A stretch of 58,517 nt of DNA. Source: Gammaproteobacteria bacterium. GTDB taxonomy: Bacteria > Pseudomonadota > Gammaproteobacteria > Burkholderiales > Sulfuricellaceae. Shown here in pieces: positions 45,831 through 56,656 of this stretch (within the stretch, counting starts at the first letter, position 1; the number at the start of each line of letters is the position of its first letter). Made by a program: the position numbers and the translations under genes. The stretch is from positions 1-58,517 of the forward strand of contig JAHJJI010000021.1 in assembly GCA_018823025.1 (NCBI GenBank), written 5' to 3'. The notes under the pieces are model-generated. The model ran no database searches. It worked only from the letters and a program-made list of their open reading frames with translations, and was not told the origin of the DNA.

Positions 45831-46349
45831 ATGTGGGCGCGGGTCAAAAAATACCGACCGGACTGGCTGACGCTGGTGCTGCTCGGGCTGATAGTCTATG
45901 TCTGGTTTCGTCCGCCGGCGTGGGTGTCGGACGAAAATAGTGCACCGCCGGAGGTGGGGGTGGTGTTGCTGGACGGCCGGCAAACCAGCCTGGAACAGCT
46001 CCGCGGCAAGGTGGTGCTGGTCAATTTCTGGGCCACCTGGTGCCCTTATTGCCGTCATGAAATGCCCGACATGGAGCGGTTTTATCGTGATTACCAGGCA
46101 CAGGGCTTCGAAATTCTGGCCCTGAGCCAGGATGACGCGCCGGAACCTGTGCGTCAGTTTATGGAGAAAGAGGGCTACCATTTTCCGGTGGCGATGGCGG
46201 AAGCACGGCATGCCGCTGCCTTCGGTGGGGTGAGCCGGCTACCGACCTCGTTTCTGATCGATAAACAAGGCCGAATTCGCAAGAAAATCAGCGGGCAGGT
46301 TCATTACGCCCGGCTGGAGGATCTGGTCACGCCCCTGCTGGCCGAGTAA
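45831..46349 (+). CDS. TlpA-family membrane-anchored thiol:disulfide oxidoreductase
   Basis: The protein (about 172 residues) has one N-terminal membrane anchor (WLTLVLLGLIVYVWF) and a periplasmic thioredoxin domain with the redox motif WATWCPYCRHEMPDM. The segment GVSRLPTSFLIDKQGRI carries the cis-proline loop, typical of TlpA/ResA-like proteins. Such proteins keep cytochrome-c or oxidase cysteines reduced. Start: ATG 45831 (MWARVKKYRP); GTG 45816 or 45810 are in frame and also possible. It diverges from hemJ. Confidence 0.88.
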   Translation: MWARVKKYRPDWLTLVLLGLIVYVWFRPPAWVSDENSAPPEVGVVLLDGRQTSLEQLRGKVVLVNFWATWCPYCRHEMPDMERFYRDYQAQGFEILALSQDDAPEPVRQFMEKEGYHFPVAMAEARHAAAFGGVSRLPTSFLIDKQGRIRKKISGQVHYARLEDLVTPLLAE

Positions 46350-46397
46350 GCATTTAAGGACTCAGCGGGTTCCCTCTGGACTCCCGGGTAGCGGGTT

Positions 46398-48005
<1,608 letters not shown>

Positions 48006-48171
48006 TGTGGAGCTGTCCTGAAAATTTGCTGTAAAAACCAAGCATTATACCAAATGGAGAGCAACACGGCAGCCCTTTCTCGCGTTGGAGTCTGTTCTTC
48101 GGCCAGAGTCCTGACGAGTCCGGCCTTATCCGCTACAATCACTATCACCCCCGAACTTTTCATGGACAACC

Positions 48172-49443
48172 ATGGTTCCCCATTTAACTACAGCGCTTAC
48201 CGGACCTCTTCTCGAACTGGAGCAACACATCCTGGATGCGCAACCACAGATCGAGCATTGGTTCCGCACCCAGTGGCAGGATCATGCCGCGCCGTTCTAC
48301 GCCTCGGTGGACTTGCGTAATAGCGGCTTCAAGCTCGCCCCGGTGGATACCAACCTGTTTCCTGGCGGGTTTAATAACCTGAACCGCGACTTCACGCCGC
48401 TCTGCGTGCAGGCGGCGATGTCGGCCGTGGAGAAGGTTTGTCCTGTGGCGCAACGATTTCTGCTGATCCCGGAAAATCACACCCGTAATACCTATTACCT
48501 GCAGAACGTAGCGGCGCTCGCCTCCATACTGCGGCATGCCGGTTTGCAAGTGCGCATCGGCAGCCTGCTGCCGGAAATCACCGCGCCCACCACGCTCGAT
48601 TTGCCGGATGGCTCGACCCTGACGCTGGAGCCGTTGAAGCGTGAGGGTGACCGTTTGAAGCTGGATGGCTTCGATCCCTGCGCGATACTGCTCAACAATG
48701 ACCTTTCGGCGGGAATCCCCGACATTCTGAAAGACCTCGATCAGCCGGTGATTCCGCCGCTACATGCCGGTTGGTCAACGCGGCGGAAATCCGACCATTT
48801 CGGCAAGTACGACCGGGTCGCCGAGGAGTTCGCGCGCCTGCTGCATATCGACCCCTGGCTGATCAATCCGATGTTCGCCACCTGTGGCCAGATCAATTTC
48901 CAGGAGCGGCAAGGCGAGGAATGCCTGGCCGCCCATGTCGATGATCTGCTCAAGGATATCCGCGAAAAATACCAGGAATACGGCGTGAACGAAGATCCCT
49001 TCGTCATCGTCAAGGCCGATGCGGGCACTTACGGAATGGGCATCATGACAGTGAAGGACGCCTCCGAGGTGCGCGACCTGAACCGCAAGCAGCGCAATAA
49101 GATGGCAGTGGGCAAGGAGGGGATGGCGGTGACCGACGTCATCATCCAGGAAGGCGTATACACTTTTGAAAGTCTTGCCGACGCGGTCGCCGAGCCGGTG
49201 GTATACATGATGGATCATTTCGTGGTGGGCGGCTTCTACCGTGTCCACACCAGCCGCGGCAAGGATGAAAACCTGAATGCGCCGGGGATGCGCTTTGAAC
49301 CGCTGGCCTTCGAGACCGCGCTCACCCTGCCGGACTGTGCCGCCGCCCCTGATGCCGAGCCCAACCGCTTCTATGCCTATGGTGTGGTGGCCAGGCTGGC
49401 GTTGCTGGCTGCCGCGAGGGAACTGGAAAGCCTGGCGCCATGA
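48172..49443 (+). CDS. gshA: Glutamate--cysteine ligase (Acidithiobacillus-type)
   Basis: GshA makes gamma-glutamylcysteine, the first step of glutathione synthesis. The 423-residue protein belongs to the ferrooxidans-type family (TIGR02049-like), distinct from E. coli GshA, with VDLRNSGFKLAPVDTNLFPG, LLIPENHTRNTYYLQNVAAL and VKADAGTYGMGIMTVKDASE. It overlaps gshB by 4 nt, giving an immediate two-gene glutathione operon, followed by apbE. A -10-like TACAAT lies about 37 bases upstream. Confidence 0.93.
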   Translation: MVPHLTTALTGPLLELEQHILDAQPQIEHWFRTQWQDHAAPFYASVDLRNSGFKLAPVDTNLFPGGFNNLNRDFTPLCVQAAMSAVEKVCPVAQRFLLIPENHTRNTYYLQNVAALASILRHAGLQVRIGSLLPEITAPTTLDLPDGSTLTLEPLKREGDRLKLDGFDPCAILLNNDLSAGIPDILKDLDQPVIPPLHAGWSTRRKSDHFGKYDRVAEEFARLLHIDPWLINPMFATCGQINFQERQGEECLAAHVDDLLKDIREKYQEYGVNEDPFVIVKADAGTYGMGIMTVKDASEVRDLNRKQRNKMAVGKEGMAVTDVIIQEGVYTFESLADAVAEPVVYMMDHFVVGGFYRVHTSRGKDENLNAPGMRFEPLAFETALTLPDCAAAPDAEPNRFYAYGVVARLALLAAARELESLAP

Positions 49444-50390
49444 AGCTGGCGATCATACTCGACCCGCTGGAGTCCATCAAAACCTACAAGGATTCGACCT
49501 ACGCCGTGATGCGCGCAGCGCATGCGCGCGGCCACGAACTCTACGTCATGGAGCAGCATGAGATGGTGTTGCGTGAGGGTGCGGTGGCCGGCTTCGCACG
49601 CAAGCTTGATCTGGTGGATGATGCGTTGCGCTGGTATACGCTGGAAGAGGCGGCCTGGCATGCGCTCTCGGACTTTGATGCCACGCTGATGCGCAAGGAC
49701 CCGCCCTTCGACATGGAATACATCTACAGCACCTATTTGCTGGAGCTGGCGGAGGAGCAAGGCGCGCAGATTTTCAACCGTCCGGCGGCGATACGTGACT
49801 TCAACGAAAAGCTTTCCACCGCAAAATTCCCCGGATTCATGCCGCCTACGCTGGTCACCAGGCAGGAAGCGCTGATCCGCGAGTTCATCGAGCAGCACGG
49901 CGACATCATTCTGAAGCCGCTGGACGGGATGGGCGGCAGCTCGGTGTTTCGTATCCTGCGCATTGATCCCAATCTGAACGTGATCATCGAAACCTTGACG
50001 CAACTGGGGGCTCGAACAGTGATGGCGCAGCGCTACATTCCGGAGATTTCCCAAGGCGACAAGCGCATCCTGCTGATCGACGGCGAGCCGGTGCCTTATG
50101 CGCTTGCGCGCATTCCGAAAGAGGGTGAAACCCGCGGCAATCTCGCCGTCGGCGGCAAAGGCGTGGCCCAGCCGCTTTCAGAGCGGGACAGGGAAATCGC
50201 CGCCGTACTGGGGCCGAAGCTCAAGGAGGCCGGATTGTTCCTGGTCGGCCTCGACGTGATCGGCGACTGGCTTACCGAGATCAACGTCACCAGCCCGACC
50301 GGGATGCAGGAGATCGCCAGCCAGACCGGCTTCGACGTGGCGGGGATGTTTGTGGATAAATTAGAGAAGCGCGTGAGGGGTGAGGCGTGA
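49440..50390 (+). CDS. gshB: Glutathione synthetase
   Basis: GshB adds glycine to gamma-glutamylcysteine. The 316-residue ATP-grasp protein starts MKLAIILDPLESIKTYKDST and has DGMGGSSVFRI in the ATP-binding part, RYIPEISQGDKRILLIDGEP and the metal site EINVTSPTGMQEI. Its last eight codons run into the repeat at 50372-50466, so its C-terminal tail (KRVRGEA) is partly repeat-derived. apbE overlaps by 4 nt. Confidence 0.96.
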   Translation: MKLAIILDPLESIKTYKDSTYAVMRAAHARGHELYVMEQHEMVLREGAVAGFARKLDLVDDALRWYTLEEAAWHALSDFDATLMRKDPPFDMEYIYSTYLLELAEEQGAQIFNRPAAIRDFNEKLSTAKFPGFMPPTLVTRQEALIREFIEQHGDIILKPLDGMGGSSVFRILRIDPNLNVIIETLTQLGARTVMAQRYIPEISQGDKRILLIDGEPVPYALARIPKEGETRGNLAVGGKGVAQPLSERDREIAAVLGPKLKEAGLFLVGLDVIGDWLTEINVTSPTGMQEIASQTGFDVAGMFVDKLEKRVRGEA

Positions 50391-50466
50391 GGCGTGAAAC
50401 CTTAAGGTCGGCGAATTTCCGGGTTTTTCTCACCCCCCACCCCTTACCCCACCCCTTACCCCTCGC
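50372..50466. repeat. Inverted repeat, GTGAGGnGTnAGG family (copy 3), inside coding sequence
   Basis: The left arm (50372-50398, GCGTGAGGGGTGAGGCGTGA type) and the right arm (50429-50466, CACCCCCCACCCCTTACCCC type) flank about 30 bases. The element spans the gshB end and the apbE start, so it is translated in both genes. It is the same family as 8164-8241 and 29073-29172. Confidence 0.75.
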
Positions 50467-51499
50467 CTTTCTGCTGACAGCGCTTGTCCTGCTGTTCGCG
50501 CTCGCCGGCTGCACCAAGGAAGCCCCTGTATACCACGAACAGAGCTTCGTCTTCGGCACCATGGTGGATGTAACGATTGCCGGCGAGGAGCCGGCGCGCG
50601 CCAGGGAACTGGCGAGCAAGGTGCTGGCGGACTTTGATTATCTGCATCGCACCCTGCATGCCTGGGAGCCGGGTGCGCTGTCGCGGATGAATGCGGTGTT
50701 CGCGCAAAGCCCATCGAAAGTGGCGGTAGTGCCCGGCCTGGTTCCGATCATCCAGGATGCCACGCGCCTTTCGGAAATGTCGGGCGGCTTGTTCAACCCC
50801 GCCATCGGTAAGCTGATTAAACTCTGGGGGTTCCAGGGTGACGAATTCACGCCACAACAGCCTGATCCCAAGGAAATCAAGGCGCTGATCCAGGCCAATC
50901 CGCGCATGACCGATATCGTGTTCGAAGGGATACTGTTCTACAGCAAGAACCCGGCGGTCCAACTTGACCTTGGCGGCTATGCCAAGGGCTATGCGCTCGA
51001 TCTGGCGGCGGAATATCTGCGTACCCAAGGGGTGAAAGGCGCGCTGATCAACATTGGCGGCAATATCATTGCGATTGGCAGTCGCGGCGGTCAACCCTGG
51101 CGCGTCGGCGTGCAACATCCGCGCAAGGCGGGAGCCATTGCTTCGCTGGAACTTCACGATGGTGAGGCAATCGGCACTTCGGGAGATTACCAGCGTTACT
51201 TCGAGTTCGACGGCAAACGCTACTGTCACATCATCGATCCGCGTACCGGCTACCCGACGCAGGGCGTGCAGGCGGTAACCGTGCTGATTCCCAAGGGGAA
51301 CAATGCCGGCACATTGTCCGATGTGGCCTCCAAGCCGGCCTTTATCGCCGGTGTGAAGGGCTGGCGCAAGGCGGCACAAGCCATGGGAGCTGAGAGCACC
51401 ATGTTGATCGATGAACGCGGCGAAGTCTATTTGACAGCGGCGATGAATAAACGTCTTGAATTTCAGGAAAAGGGGCTGGTCTTTCATGAAGTTCCCTGA
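50387..51499 (+). CDS. apbE: FAD:protein FMN transferase (ApbE), lipoprotein type
   Basis: ApbE covalently attaches FMN to threonine residues of target flavoproteins such as Nqr/Rnf subunits. The product (about 370 residues) has a lipoprotein signal LLTALVLLFALAGCTKE with lipobox LAGC, then FGTMVDVTIAGEE, LDLGGYAKGYALD and HIIDPRTGYPTQG, the family's active-site motifs. The start is unusual: a GTG at 50387 overlapping gshB by 4 nt, and the first about 26 residues are encoded by the inverted repeat at 50372-50466. A later start is hard to find, because no ATG precedes the signal peptide. Confidence 0.9.
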   Translation: MRRETLRSANFRVFLTPHPLPHPLPLAFLLTALVLLFALAGCTKEAPVYHEQSFVFGTMVDVTIAGEEPARARELASKVLADFDYLHRTLHAWEPGALSRMNAVFAQSPSKVAVVPGLVPIIQDATRLSEMSGGLFNPAIGKLIKLWGFQGDEFTPQQPDPKEIKALIQANPRMTDIVFEGILFYSKNPAVQLDLGGYAKGYALDLAAEYLRTQGVKGALINIGGNIIAIGSRGGQPWRVGVQHPRKAGAIASLELHDGEAIGTSGDYQRYFEFDGKRYCHIIDPRTGYPTQGVQAVTVLIPKGNNAGTLSDVASKPAFIAGVKGWRKAAQAMGAESTMLIDERGEVYLTAAMNKRLEFQEKGLVFHEVP

Positions 51500-51562
51500 T
51501 TCAGCGCATCGTCTTTGCGGTAAAATGGCGGTTTTGTGTTTGGCAGGAACCAGGGACTCTCA

Positions 51563-51955
51563 ATGATCGGCATTCTAATTATCGCGCATGGCACTTTGGG
51601 CGACAGCTTGATTCACTGTGCCAGCCATGTATTTGGCGGACCCCAGCCGCAATTGCAAGAGTTTGGGGTGGCGGTTCAGGACGACCCCGGTCGGCTATTG
51701 TCTCAGGTACGGGAAATTGTCGAGGGACTTGACGATGGCAGCGGGGTGCTGGTGCTGACCGACATGTATGGCGCTACGCCGAGCAATATCGCTTGTCGTC
51801 TGGCCGAGCCTGGGCGGGTGGAATGTGTCGCCGGCGTCAATTTGCCGATGCTGGTACGGGCGATCACTTACCGCAACGACCCGCTGGAAGCGGTGGCGGA
51901 GAAGGCGTTCTCCGGCGGCCGTGACGGTGTGGTTCACGTTACCAAGGAATGCTGA
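51563..51955 (+). CDS. PTS EIIA component, mannose (PtsL/ManX) type
   Basis: The 130-residue protein has the EIIA-Man fold with the phosphorylated His9 in MIGILIIAHGTLGDSLIHC, and DDGSGVLVLTDMYGATPSNI further on. It starts at ATG 51563, the family start; a longer frame opens at 51536. HPr follows one base after its stop and EI follows HPr. No EIIB or EIIC permease is present, so in this lineage the system probably has a regulatory rather than a sugar-uptake role. Confidence 0.92.
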   Translation: MIGILIIAHGTLGDSLIHCASHVFGGPQPQLQEFGVAVQDDPGRLLSQVREIVEGLDDGSGVLVLTDMYGATPSNIACRLAEPGRVECVAGVNLPMLVRAITYRNDPLEAVAEKAFSGGRDGVVHVTKEC

Positions 51956-51956
51956 G

Positions 51957-52226
51957 ATGTTACAGCAAGATATAGCTATCGTTAACAAGCTCGGCCTGCA
52001 CGCACGCGCCTCCGCAAAGCTGACTCAGATGGCAGGGCAGTTCAAAAGCGAAATCTGGATTACGCGTAATGAGCGCCGGGTTAACGCCAAGAGCATCATG
52101 GGCGTGATGATGCTGGCGGCGAACAAGGGAAGCACGATCCATCTCGAGATCGACGGTGCCGATGAAAATGAGGCGATGCAGGCCTTGGCAGCCTTGATCA
52201 CCGATCGTTTCGGCGAGGGGGAATGA
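51957..52226 (+). CDS. ptsH: Phosphocarrier protein HPr
   Basis: HPr passes the phosphoryl group from EI to EIIA. The 89-residue protein has the phosphorylatable His15 in KLGLHARASAKL and Ser46 in AKSIMGVMMLA, the site used by HPr kinase. It begins one base after the EIIA stop; the start is ATG 51957. No hprK is in this window. A short gap with a direct repeat precedes ptsI. Confidence 0.95.
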   Translation: MLQQDIAIVNKLGLHARASAKLTQMAGQFKSEIWITRNERRVNAKSIMGVMMLAANKGSTIHLEIDGADENEAMQALAALITDRFGEGE

Positions 52227-52233
52227 TGAAAAT

Positions 52234-52256
52234 GGTCGTCAGCCATCGGTCGTCAG
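52234..52256 (+). repeat. Short direct repeat GGTCGTCAG in the ptsH-ptsI gap
   Basis: GGTCGTCAG occurs at 52234-52242 and 52248-52256. It precedes the ptsI ribosome-binding site (AGGAGCGAGG). No function is apparent. Confidence 0.4.
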
Positions 52257-52278
52257 TCGTTAGCAGGAGCGAGGCACA

Positions 52279-54003
52279 ATGAGTTTTGCCATGCATGGCG
52301 TCGGAGTGTCTGGCGGTATCGCCATCGGCTATGCCCATTTAATCTCCCATGCCGTTCTTGAGGTTCCTCTTTACGCACTGTCATTGGAACAAGTCCCGAA
52401 TGAGATCGCCCGTTTCGAGGCGGCGATAACCGCCACTCGCCTCGAACTGGAGGCGTTGCGGGTGAATATCCCCGCCGGCTCTCCGGCAGAATTCGACGCT
52501 TTTCTTGACCTGCATTTGCTGATCCTGGCGGACGGCACGCTATCCAAGGCGCCGATCGGCCTGATCCAGAACCAGCGTATCAACGCGGAATGGGCGCTGA
52601 AGCAGCAGATGGACGCCCTGCTCTCGCAGTTCGAGCAAATCGAGGACGACTACCTGCGTGAACGCAAGGCCGACGTGGTCCAAGTGGTAGAGCGCGTGCT
52701 CAAGGAACTGCTTGGTCATCCCGGTTCGGTTAGTCAGCCGACAAACCCCGATGTGAGCCGGATCCTGGTGGCGCACGATCTTTCCCCTGCCGACATGATG
52801 CTGTTCAAGCAGCAGCGTTTCGCTGCGTTCATCACCGATGTCGGAGGCGTTACCTCGCACACCGCGATTGTTGCCCGCAGTTTGAATATCCCCTCGATCG
52901 TGGCGCTGCACCATGCGCGCCAGCTGATCCGCGAAAACGAGCTGTTGATCGTGGATGGCCAGCAGGGCGTGGTGATCGTCAACCCGGACAAGCAGATCCT
53001 GGCCGAATACAAGCTGCGCCAGAGCCAGTGGGAAATCGAGAGGCAGAAACTCAAGCGACTCAAGTCTACTGCCGCCACCACCCTGGACGGCACAGCGGTG
53101 GAACTGCACGCCAATATCGAATTGCCGCAGGATATTCCACAGGTAAAGGCGTCAGGCGCCACCGGGATTGGTTTATTTCGCAGCGAATTCCTGTTCCTCA
53201 ACCGCGACGATTTGCCGGACGAGGAGGAGCAATTTGCCGCCTACCGCAAGGTAGCGCAGGACATGAAGGGGCTGCCGGTGACCATCCGCACCCTGGACCT
53301 GGGTGCGGACAAGCAGCTCAGGTTCGCCGACCGTAGCGGCGATAACCCCGCCTTGGGACTGCGCGCCATCCGTCTGTGCCTGTCCGAGCCGCAGATGTTC
53401 CATACCCAGTTGCGGGCAATCCTGCGCGCCTCGCATTATGGCCGGATTCACCTGCTGATCCCGATGCTGTGCAGCTTGTCCGAGCTGCGCCAGACCTTGC
53501 ACTTGATCGGCCACGCCAAGCAGGAGCTGGCGGCGGAAGGGATACCCTTCGACGCCCGCATCCCGGTCGGCGGCATGATCGAGATCCCTGCGGCGGCACT
53601 GTCGGTGCAGACCTTCGCCAAGCATCTCGATTTCCTGTCGATCGGCACCAACGACCTGATCCAGTACACCCTGGCGATTGACCGTACCGACGATACCGTG
53701 GCGCACCTCTACGATCCGCTTCATCCGGCAGTGCTGCAGCTCATCGCCATGACCATTGCCGCCGCCGACAAGGCCGGCATTCCGGTTTCGGTATGCGGCG
53801 AAATGGCGGGTGATCCCAGCTTCACCCGTCTGCTGCTCGGGTTCGGGTTGCGCCAGTTCTCCATGCACCCGGCTCACGTGCTCACGGTCAAGCAGCAGAT
53901 CCTCAAATCCGACCTGCCTCACATCACCGGCGTGGCGCAGAAAATGCTCAAGGCACAGGAGCCGGAGAAGCTGCCCCAGTTGCTGGCGCGTCTGAACGCC
54001 TGA
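52279..54003 (+). CDS. ptsI: PTS enzyme I
   Basis: Enzyme I takes phosphate from PEP and passes it to HPr. The 574-residue protein has the active His194 in [13 protein letters not shown] (matching E. coli His189) and the PEP site Cys506 in VCGEMAGDP. The N-terminal HPr-binding helices and the C-terminal TIM-barrel are both complete. It follows ptsH after 52 bases, so EIIA, HPr and EI form one unit. Confidence 0.95.
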   Translation: MSFAMHGVGVSGGIAIGYAHLISHAVLEVPLYALSLEQVPNEIARFEAAITATRLELEALRVNIPAGSPAEFDAFLDLHLLILADGTLSKAPIGLIQNQRINAEWALKQQMDALLSQFEQIEDDYLRERKADVVQVVERVLKELLGHPGSVSQPTNPDVSRILVAHDLSPADMMLFKQQRFAAFITDVGGVTSHTAIVARSLNIPSIVALHHARQLIRENELLIVDGQQGVVIVNPDKQILAEYKLRQSQWEIERQKLKRLKSTAATTLDGTAVELHANIELPQDIPQVKASGATGIGLFRSEFLFLNRDDLPDEEEQFAAYRKVAQDMKGLPVTIRTLDLGADKQLRFADRSGDNPALGLRAIRLCLSEPQMFHTQLRAILRASHYGRIHLLIPMLCSLSELRQTLHLIGHAKQELAAEGIPFDARIPVGGMIEIPAAALSVQTFAKHLDFLSIGTNDLIQYTLAIDRTDDTVAHLYDPLHPAVLQLIAMTIAAADKAGIPVSVCGEMAGDPSFTRLLLGFGLRQFSMHPAHVLTVKQQILKSDLPHITGVAQKMLKAQEPEKLPQLLARLNA

Positions 54004-54019
54004 GCGCTCGAAATCACGC

Positions 54020-54025
54020 TATAAT
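54020..54025 (+). promoter_or_regulatory. Candidate -10 box directly before metX
   Basis: TATAAT ends seven bases before the metX ATG. If used, transcription would start at or within a base or two of the start codon and give a leaderless mRNA. A matching -35 was not found. Confidence 0.35.
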
Positions 54026-54032
54026 TTCCGCC

Positions 54033-55175
54033 ATGCACCCGCAACCCAACTCCGTCGGCATCGTTACGCCACAGACCGCGCACTTCGATACGCCGATCGC
54101 CCTGAAAAGCGGCGCGACGCTGGACAGCTACGACCTGGTTTATGAAACTTACGGCACGCTGAACGCGGACAAATCCAACGCCATCCTGGTTTGCCACGCC
54201 CTGTCCGGCCATCATCATGTTGCCGGCTTCCATTTTGAACAGGAGAAGCGGCCGGGCTGGTGGGACAATATGATCGGTCCCGGAAAGCCGGTGGACACCG
54301 AGCGCTTTTTCGTCATCGGCCTCAACAACCTGGGCGGCTGCCACGGCTCGACCGGCCCCTCCAGCCCGGATCCGAAAACCGGCAAGCCTTACGGCAAGAC
54401 CTTCCCCTTCGTGACGGTGGAAGATTGGGTGGAAACCCAGGTACGTTTGGCCGACCGGCTTGGCATTGAAACTTTCGCCGCGGTGATGGGCGGCAGCCTG
54501 GGCGGGATGCAGGCGCTGTCGTGGACCATCCTGCATCCGCAGCGCGTGCGCCATGCCCTGGTGATCGCCTCCGCACCGGGGCTGACCGCGCAGAATATCG
54601 CCTTCAACGACGTGGCGCGCCAGGCCATTCTGACCGACCCGGATTTCCACGACGGCGACTTCTATGCTCACGGCGTGGTACCCAGGCGCGGCCTGCGTCT
54701 GGCGCGCATGCTCGGTCACATCACCTATCTGTCGGACGACGTGATGGGCGAGAAATTCGGTCGCATCCTCAAGAATGACGTGTTCCAGTTCGGCTATGGC
54801 GTGGAGTTCGAAGTCGAATCCTACCTGCGCTATCAGGGCGACAAGTTCGCCGACAGCTTCGACGCCAATACGTATCTGCTGATGACCAAGGCGCTCGACT
54901 ATTTCGATCCTACCCATCATCACCGTGTCGGTCTGAGTGCAGCGATGAGTCCGGCCCAGGCCGATTTTCTGGTGATCTCATTCACCAGCGACTGGCGTTT
55001 TGCGCCGGGCCGTTCGCGTGAAATCGTCAAGGCGCTGCTGGACAACGACCGCCGCGTCAGCTACGCGGAAATCACCGCGGCACACGGTCACGATGCCTTC
55101 CTCATGCCCGACCCGCACTACCATGCTCTGGTACGCGCTTACATGAACAATGCGGCCAAAGGGTTGGGGATATGA
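54033..55175 (+). CDS. metX: Homoserine O-acyltransferase MetX
   Basis: MetX acylates homoserine (acetyl or succinyl donor, not distinguishable by eye) for methionine synthesis. The 380-residue alpha/beta-hydrolase has the oxyanion-region motif [14 protein letters not shown] and the nucleophile Ser155 in [13 protein letters not shown]; the catalytic Asp and His are in the C-terminal part ([10 protein letters not shown] and HGHDAFLMP). Its start lacks a clear SD. The stop overlaps metW by 4 nt. Confidence 0.95.
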   Translation: MHPQPNSVGIVTPQTAHFDTPIALKSGATLDSYDLVYETYGTLNADKSNAILVCHALSGHHHVAGFHFEQEKRPGWWDNMIGPGKPVDTERFFVIGLNNLGGCHGSTGPSSPDPKTGKPYGKTFPFVTVEDWVETQVRLADRLGIETFAAVMGGSLGGMQALSWTILHPQRVRHALVIASAPGLTAQNIAFNDVARQAILTDPDFHDGDFYAHGVVPRRGLRLARMLGHITYLSDDVMGEKFGRILKNDVFQFGYGVEFEVESYLRYQGDKFADSFDANTYLLMTKALDYFDPTHHHRVGLSAAMSPAQADFLVISFTSDWRFAPGRSREIVKALLDNDRRVSYAEITAAHGHDAFLMPDPHYHALVRAYMNNAAKGLGI

Positions 55176-55756
55176 TCGCCAGAGCCGATTTCGCTGCCAT
55201 TGCACGCTGGGTGGAGCCGAATGCCAAGGTGCTCGATCTGGGTTGTGGCGACGGTACTCTGCTGAAATACCTCAAGGAGGCCCGTAACGCACACGGCTAC
55301 GGCATCGAGATTGCCGACGCCAACATCCTCGCCTGCGTCGAAAAAAACGTCAACGTGATCCAGATGGATTTGGAGGCGGGGTTATCCGGATTCGAGCCGC
55401 AGTCGTTCGATTTTGTCATTCTGTCGCAGACCCTGCAGGCGATGCGCAACATCGAACTGGTGGTGAAGGAAATCCTGCGTGTCGGTCGGCAGGGCATCGT
55501 CACCATACCCAATTTCGGCTACTGGCGGCGGCGTATCCAGATCATCGGAGGGCGCATGCCGGTGTCGAAGGATTTGCCCTACCAATGGTACGACACGCCC
55601 AATATTCATCTTTGCACCTTTGTCGATTTCGAGGCGTTCTGCCGCGATCAGGGGGTGCGCATCCTTGAACGCCATGTCATGTGCGATGGCGACGATGTAA
55701 GCTTGCTACCGAATCTGCTGGGGAATTTGGCGGTATATCGTTTCGAGAAGGCGTAG
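55172..55756 (+). CDS. metW: Methionine biosynthesis protein MetW
   Basis: MetW works with MetX in methionine synthesis, though its molecular role is unsettled. The 194-residue protein is a SAM-dependent methyltransferase-like domain: [19 protein letters not shown] (motif I), then [20 protein letters not shown] and the family tail [16 protein letters not shown]. The 4-nt overlap with metX gives the conserved metXW pair. Confidence 0.95.
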   Translation: MIARADFAAIARWVEPNAKVLDLGCGDGTLLKYLKEARNAHGYGIEIADANILACVEKNVNVIQMDLEAGLSGFEPQSFDFVILSQTLQAMRNIELVVKEILRVGRQGIVTIPNFGYWRRRIQIIGGRMPVSKDLPYQWYDTPNIHLCTFVDFEAFCRDQGVRILERHVMCDGDDVSLLPNLLGNLAVYRFEKA

Positions 55757-55798
55757 GGGCTAAATGCTTTACCCGTAGAGGTGAAGCATTACTGGGTT

Positions 55799-55824
55799 TT
55801 CTCCGCGTCCTCTGCGGTGAAAAG
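55799..55824. repeat. Half copy of the CTCTGCGG-type repeat
   Basis: TTCTCCGCGTCCTCTGCGGT resembles the right arm of the repeat at 40641-40719. It sits in the 97-bp gap between the convergent metW and SafE-like genes; the left partner is not clear (GTAGAGG near 55775 may be a remnant). Confidence 0.4.
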
Positions 55825-55853
55825 ACTTTCATCGAAAAACGAACACATCTGGG

Positions 55854-56522
55854 CTACAGCATCGCCAGCCGGTACAGACCCAGTAGACCGAAGCCCGCCA
55901 CCAGAAGCCCGGCGGCGAGGCGGACCCCTTTGTGCTGCATGAAGCCTTTGAGCTGTCGGGCGAAGTAGCCCATCGCCAGCAGGTTGGGCAGGGTGCCGAG
56001 ACCGAAGGCGATCATGATCATGCCACCACTGGCGGCGCTGCCGCTGGCCATCGCGGCTACCAGCACGCTGTAGACCAGACCGCAAGGCACCCAGCCCCAC
56101 AGTGCTCCCAGGGCGAAAGCCTGCGGTACCGAGCGTACAGGCAGCAGCTTTTTCGAGTAAGGCTGCAGGCGCTGCCAGATGACGCCGCCGAGGCGCTCAA
56201 GCTGCACTATGGCATGGGAAAGACCGGCCAGATACAGGCCCAGGAAAACCAGCAGCAGGTTTGCAATCAGGTACAGGGCTTGTTTGACCGGCAACATGTC
56301 GCTCAGCATCATGCTGCTCGCCCCGGCCGCACCCACCAGCACACCCGCCGCGCCGTAGCTGACGATACGGCCCAGGTTGTAAGCCAGATGGAACCGCCAT
56401 TGCGGGACATTGGCCGGCATTTGCAGGCTTAATGCGCCGACGATGCCGCCGCACATGCCGACGCAGTGGGTGCCGCCGAGCAGGCCGACCAGCAGCGCCG
56501 AGATCAGACTGACTTCAGGCAT
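55854..56522 (-). CDS. SafE/UreH (DsbD-like) family membrane protein
   Basis: The 222-residue inner-membrane protein has six predicted helices and the hallmark HCVGMCGG (about residues 19-26) at the end of helix 1, plus the paired PCGLVYS motif later. Proteins of this type are named sulfite exporter TauE/SafE or UreH-like in databases. Several support copper delivery or cytochrome cbb3 maturation. The start is ATG 56522 (MPEVSLISALL); the longer frame adds an untypical leader. It is divergent from the AmpG-like gene. Confidence 0.85.
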   Translation of the reverse strand: MPEVSLISALLVGLLGGTHCVGMCGGIVGALSLQMPANVPQWRFHLAYNLGRIVSYGAAGVLVGAAGASSMMLSDMLPVKQALYLIANLLLVFLGLYLAGLSHAIVQLERLGGVIWQRLQPYSKKLLPVRSVPQAFALGALWGWVPCGLVYSVLVAAMASGSAASGGMIMIAFGLGTLPNLLAMGYFARQLKGFMQHKGVRLAAGLLVAGFGLLGLYRLAML

Positions 56523-56656
56523 GGGTTTTGGGGGTGTAAAGAGGACATGGATAACCATTTTGACATAGCCGGCAGCATCCGGCAAAGAGAAGGGCTTGCT
56601 GTTTCTGTGTCGCATTTTCAGGTAAGGTAGCGCGTCTGAATTATTGTTACTTCCGT

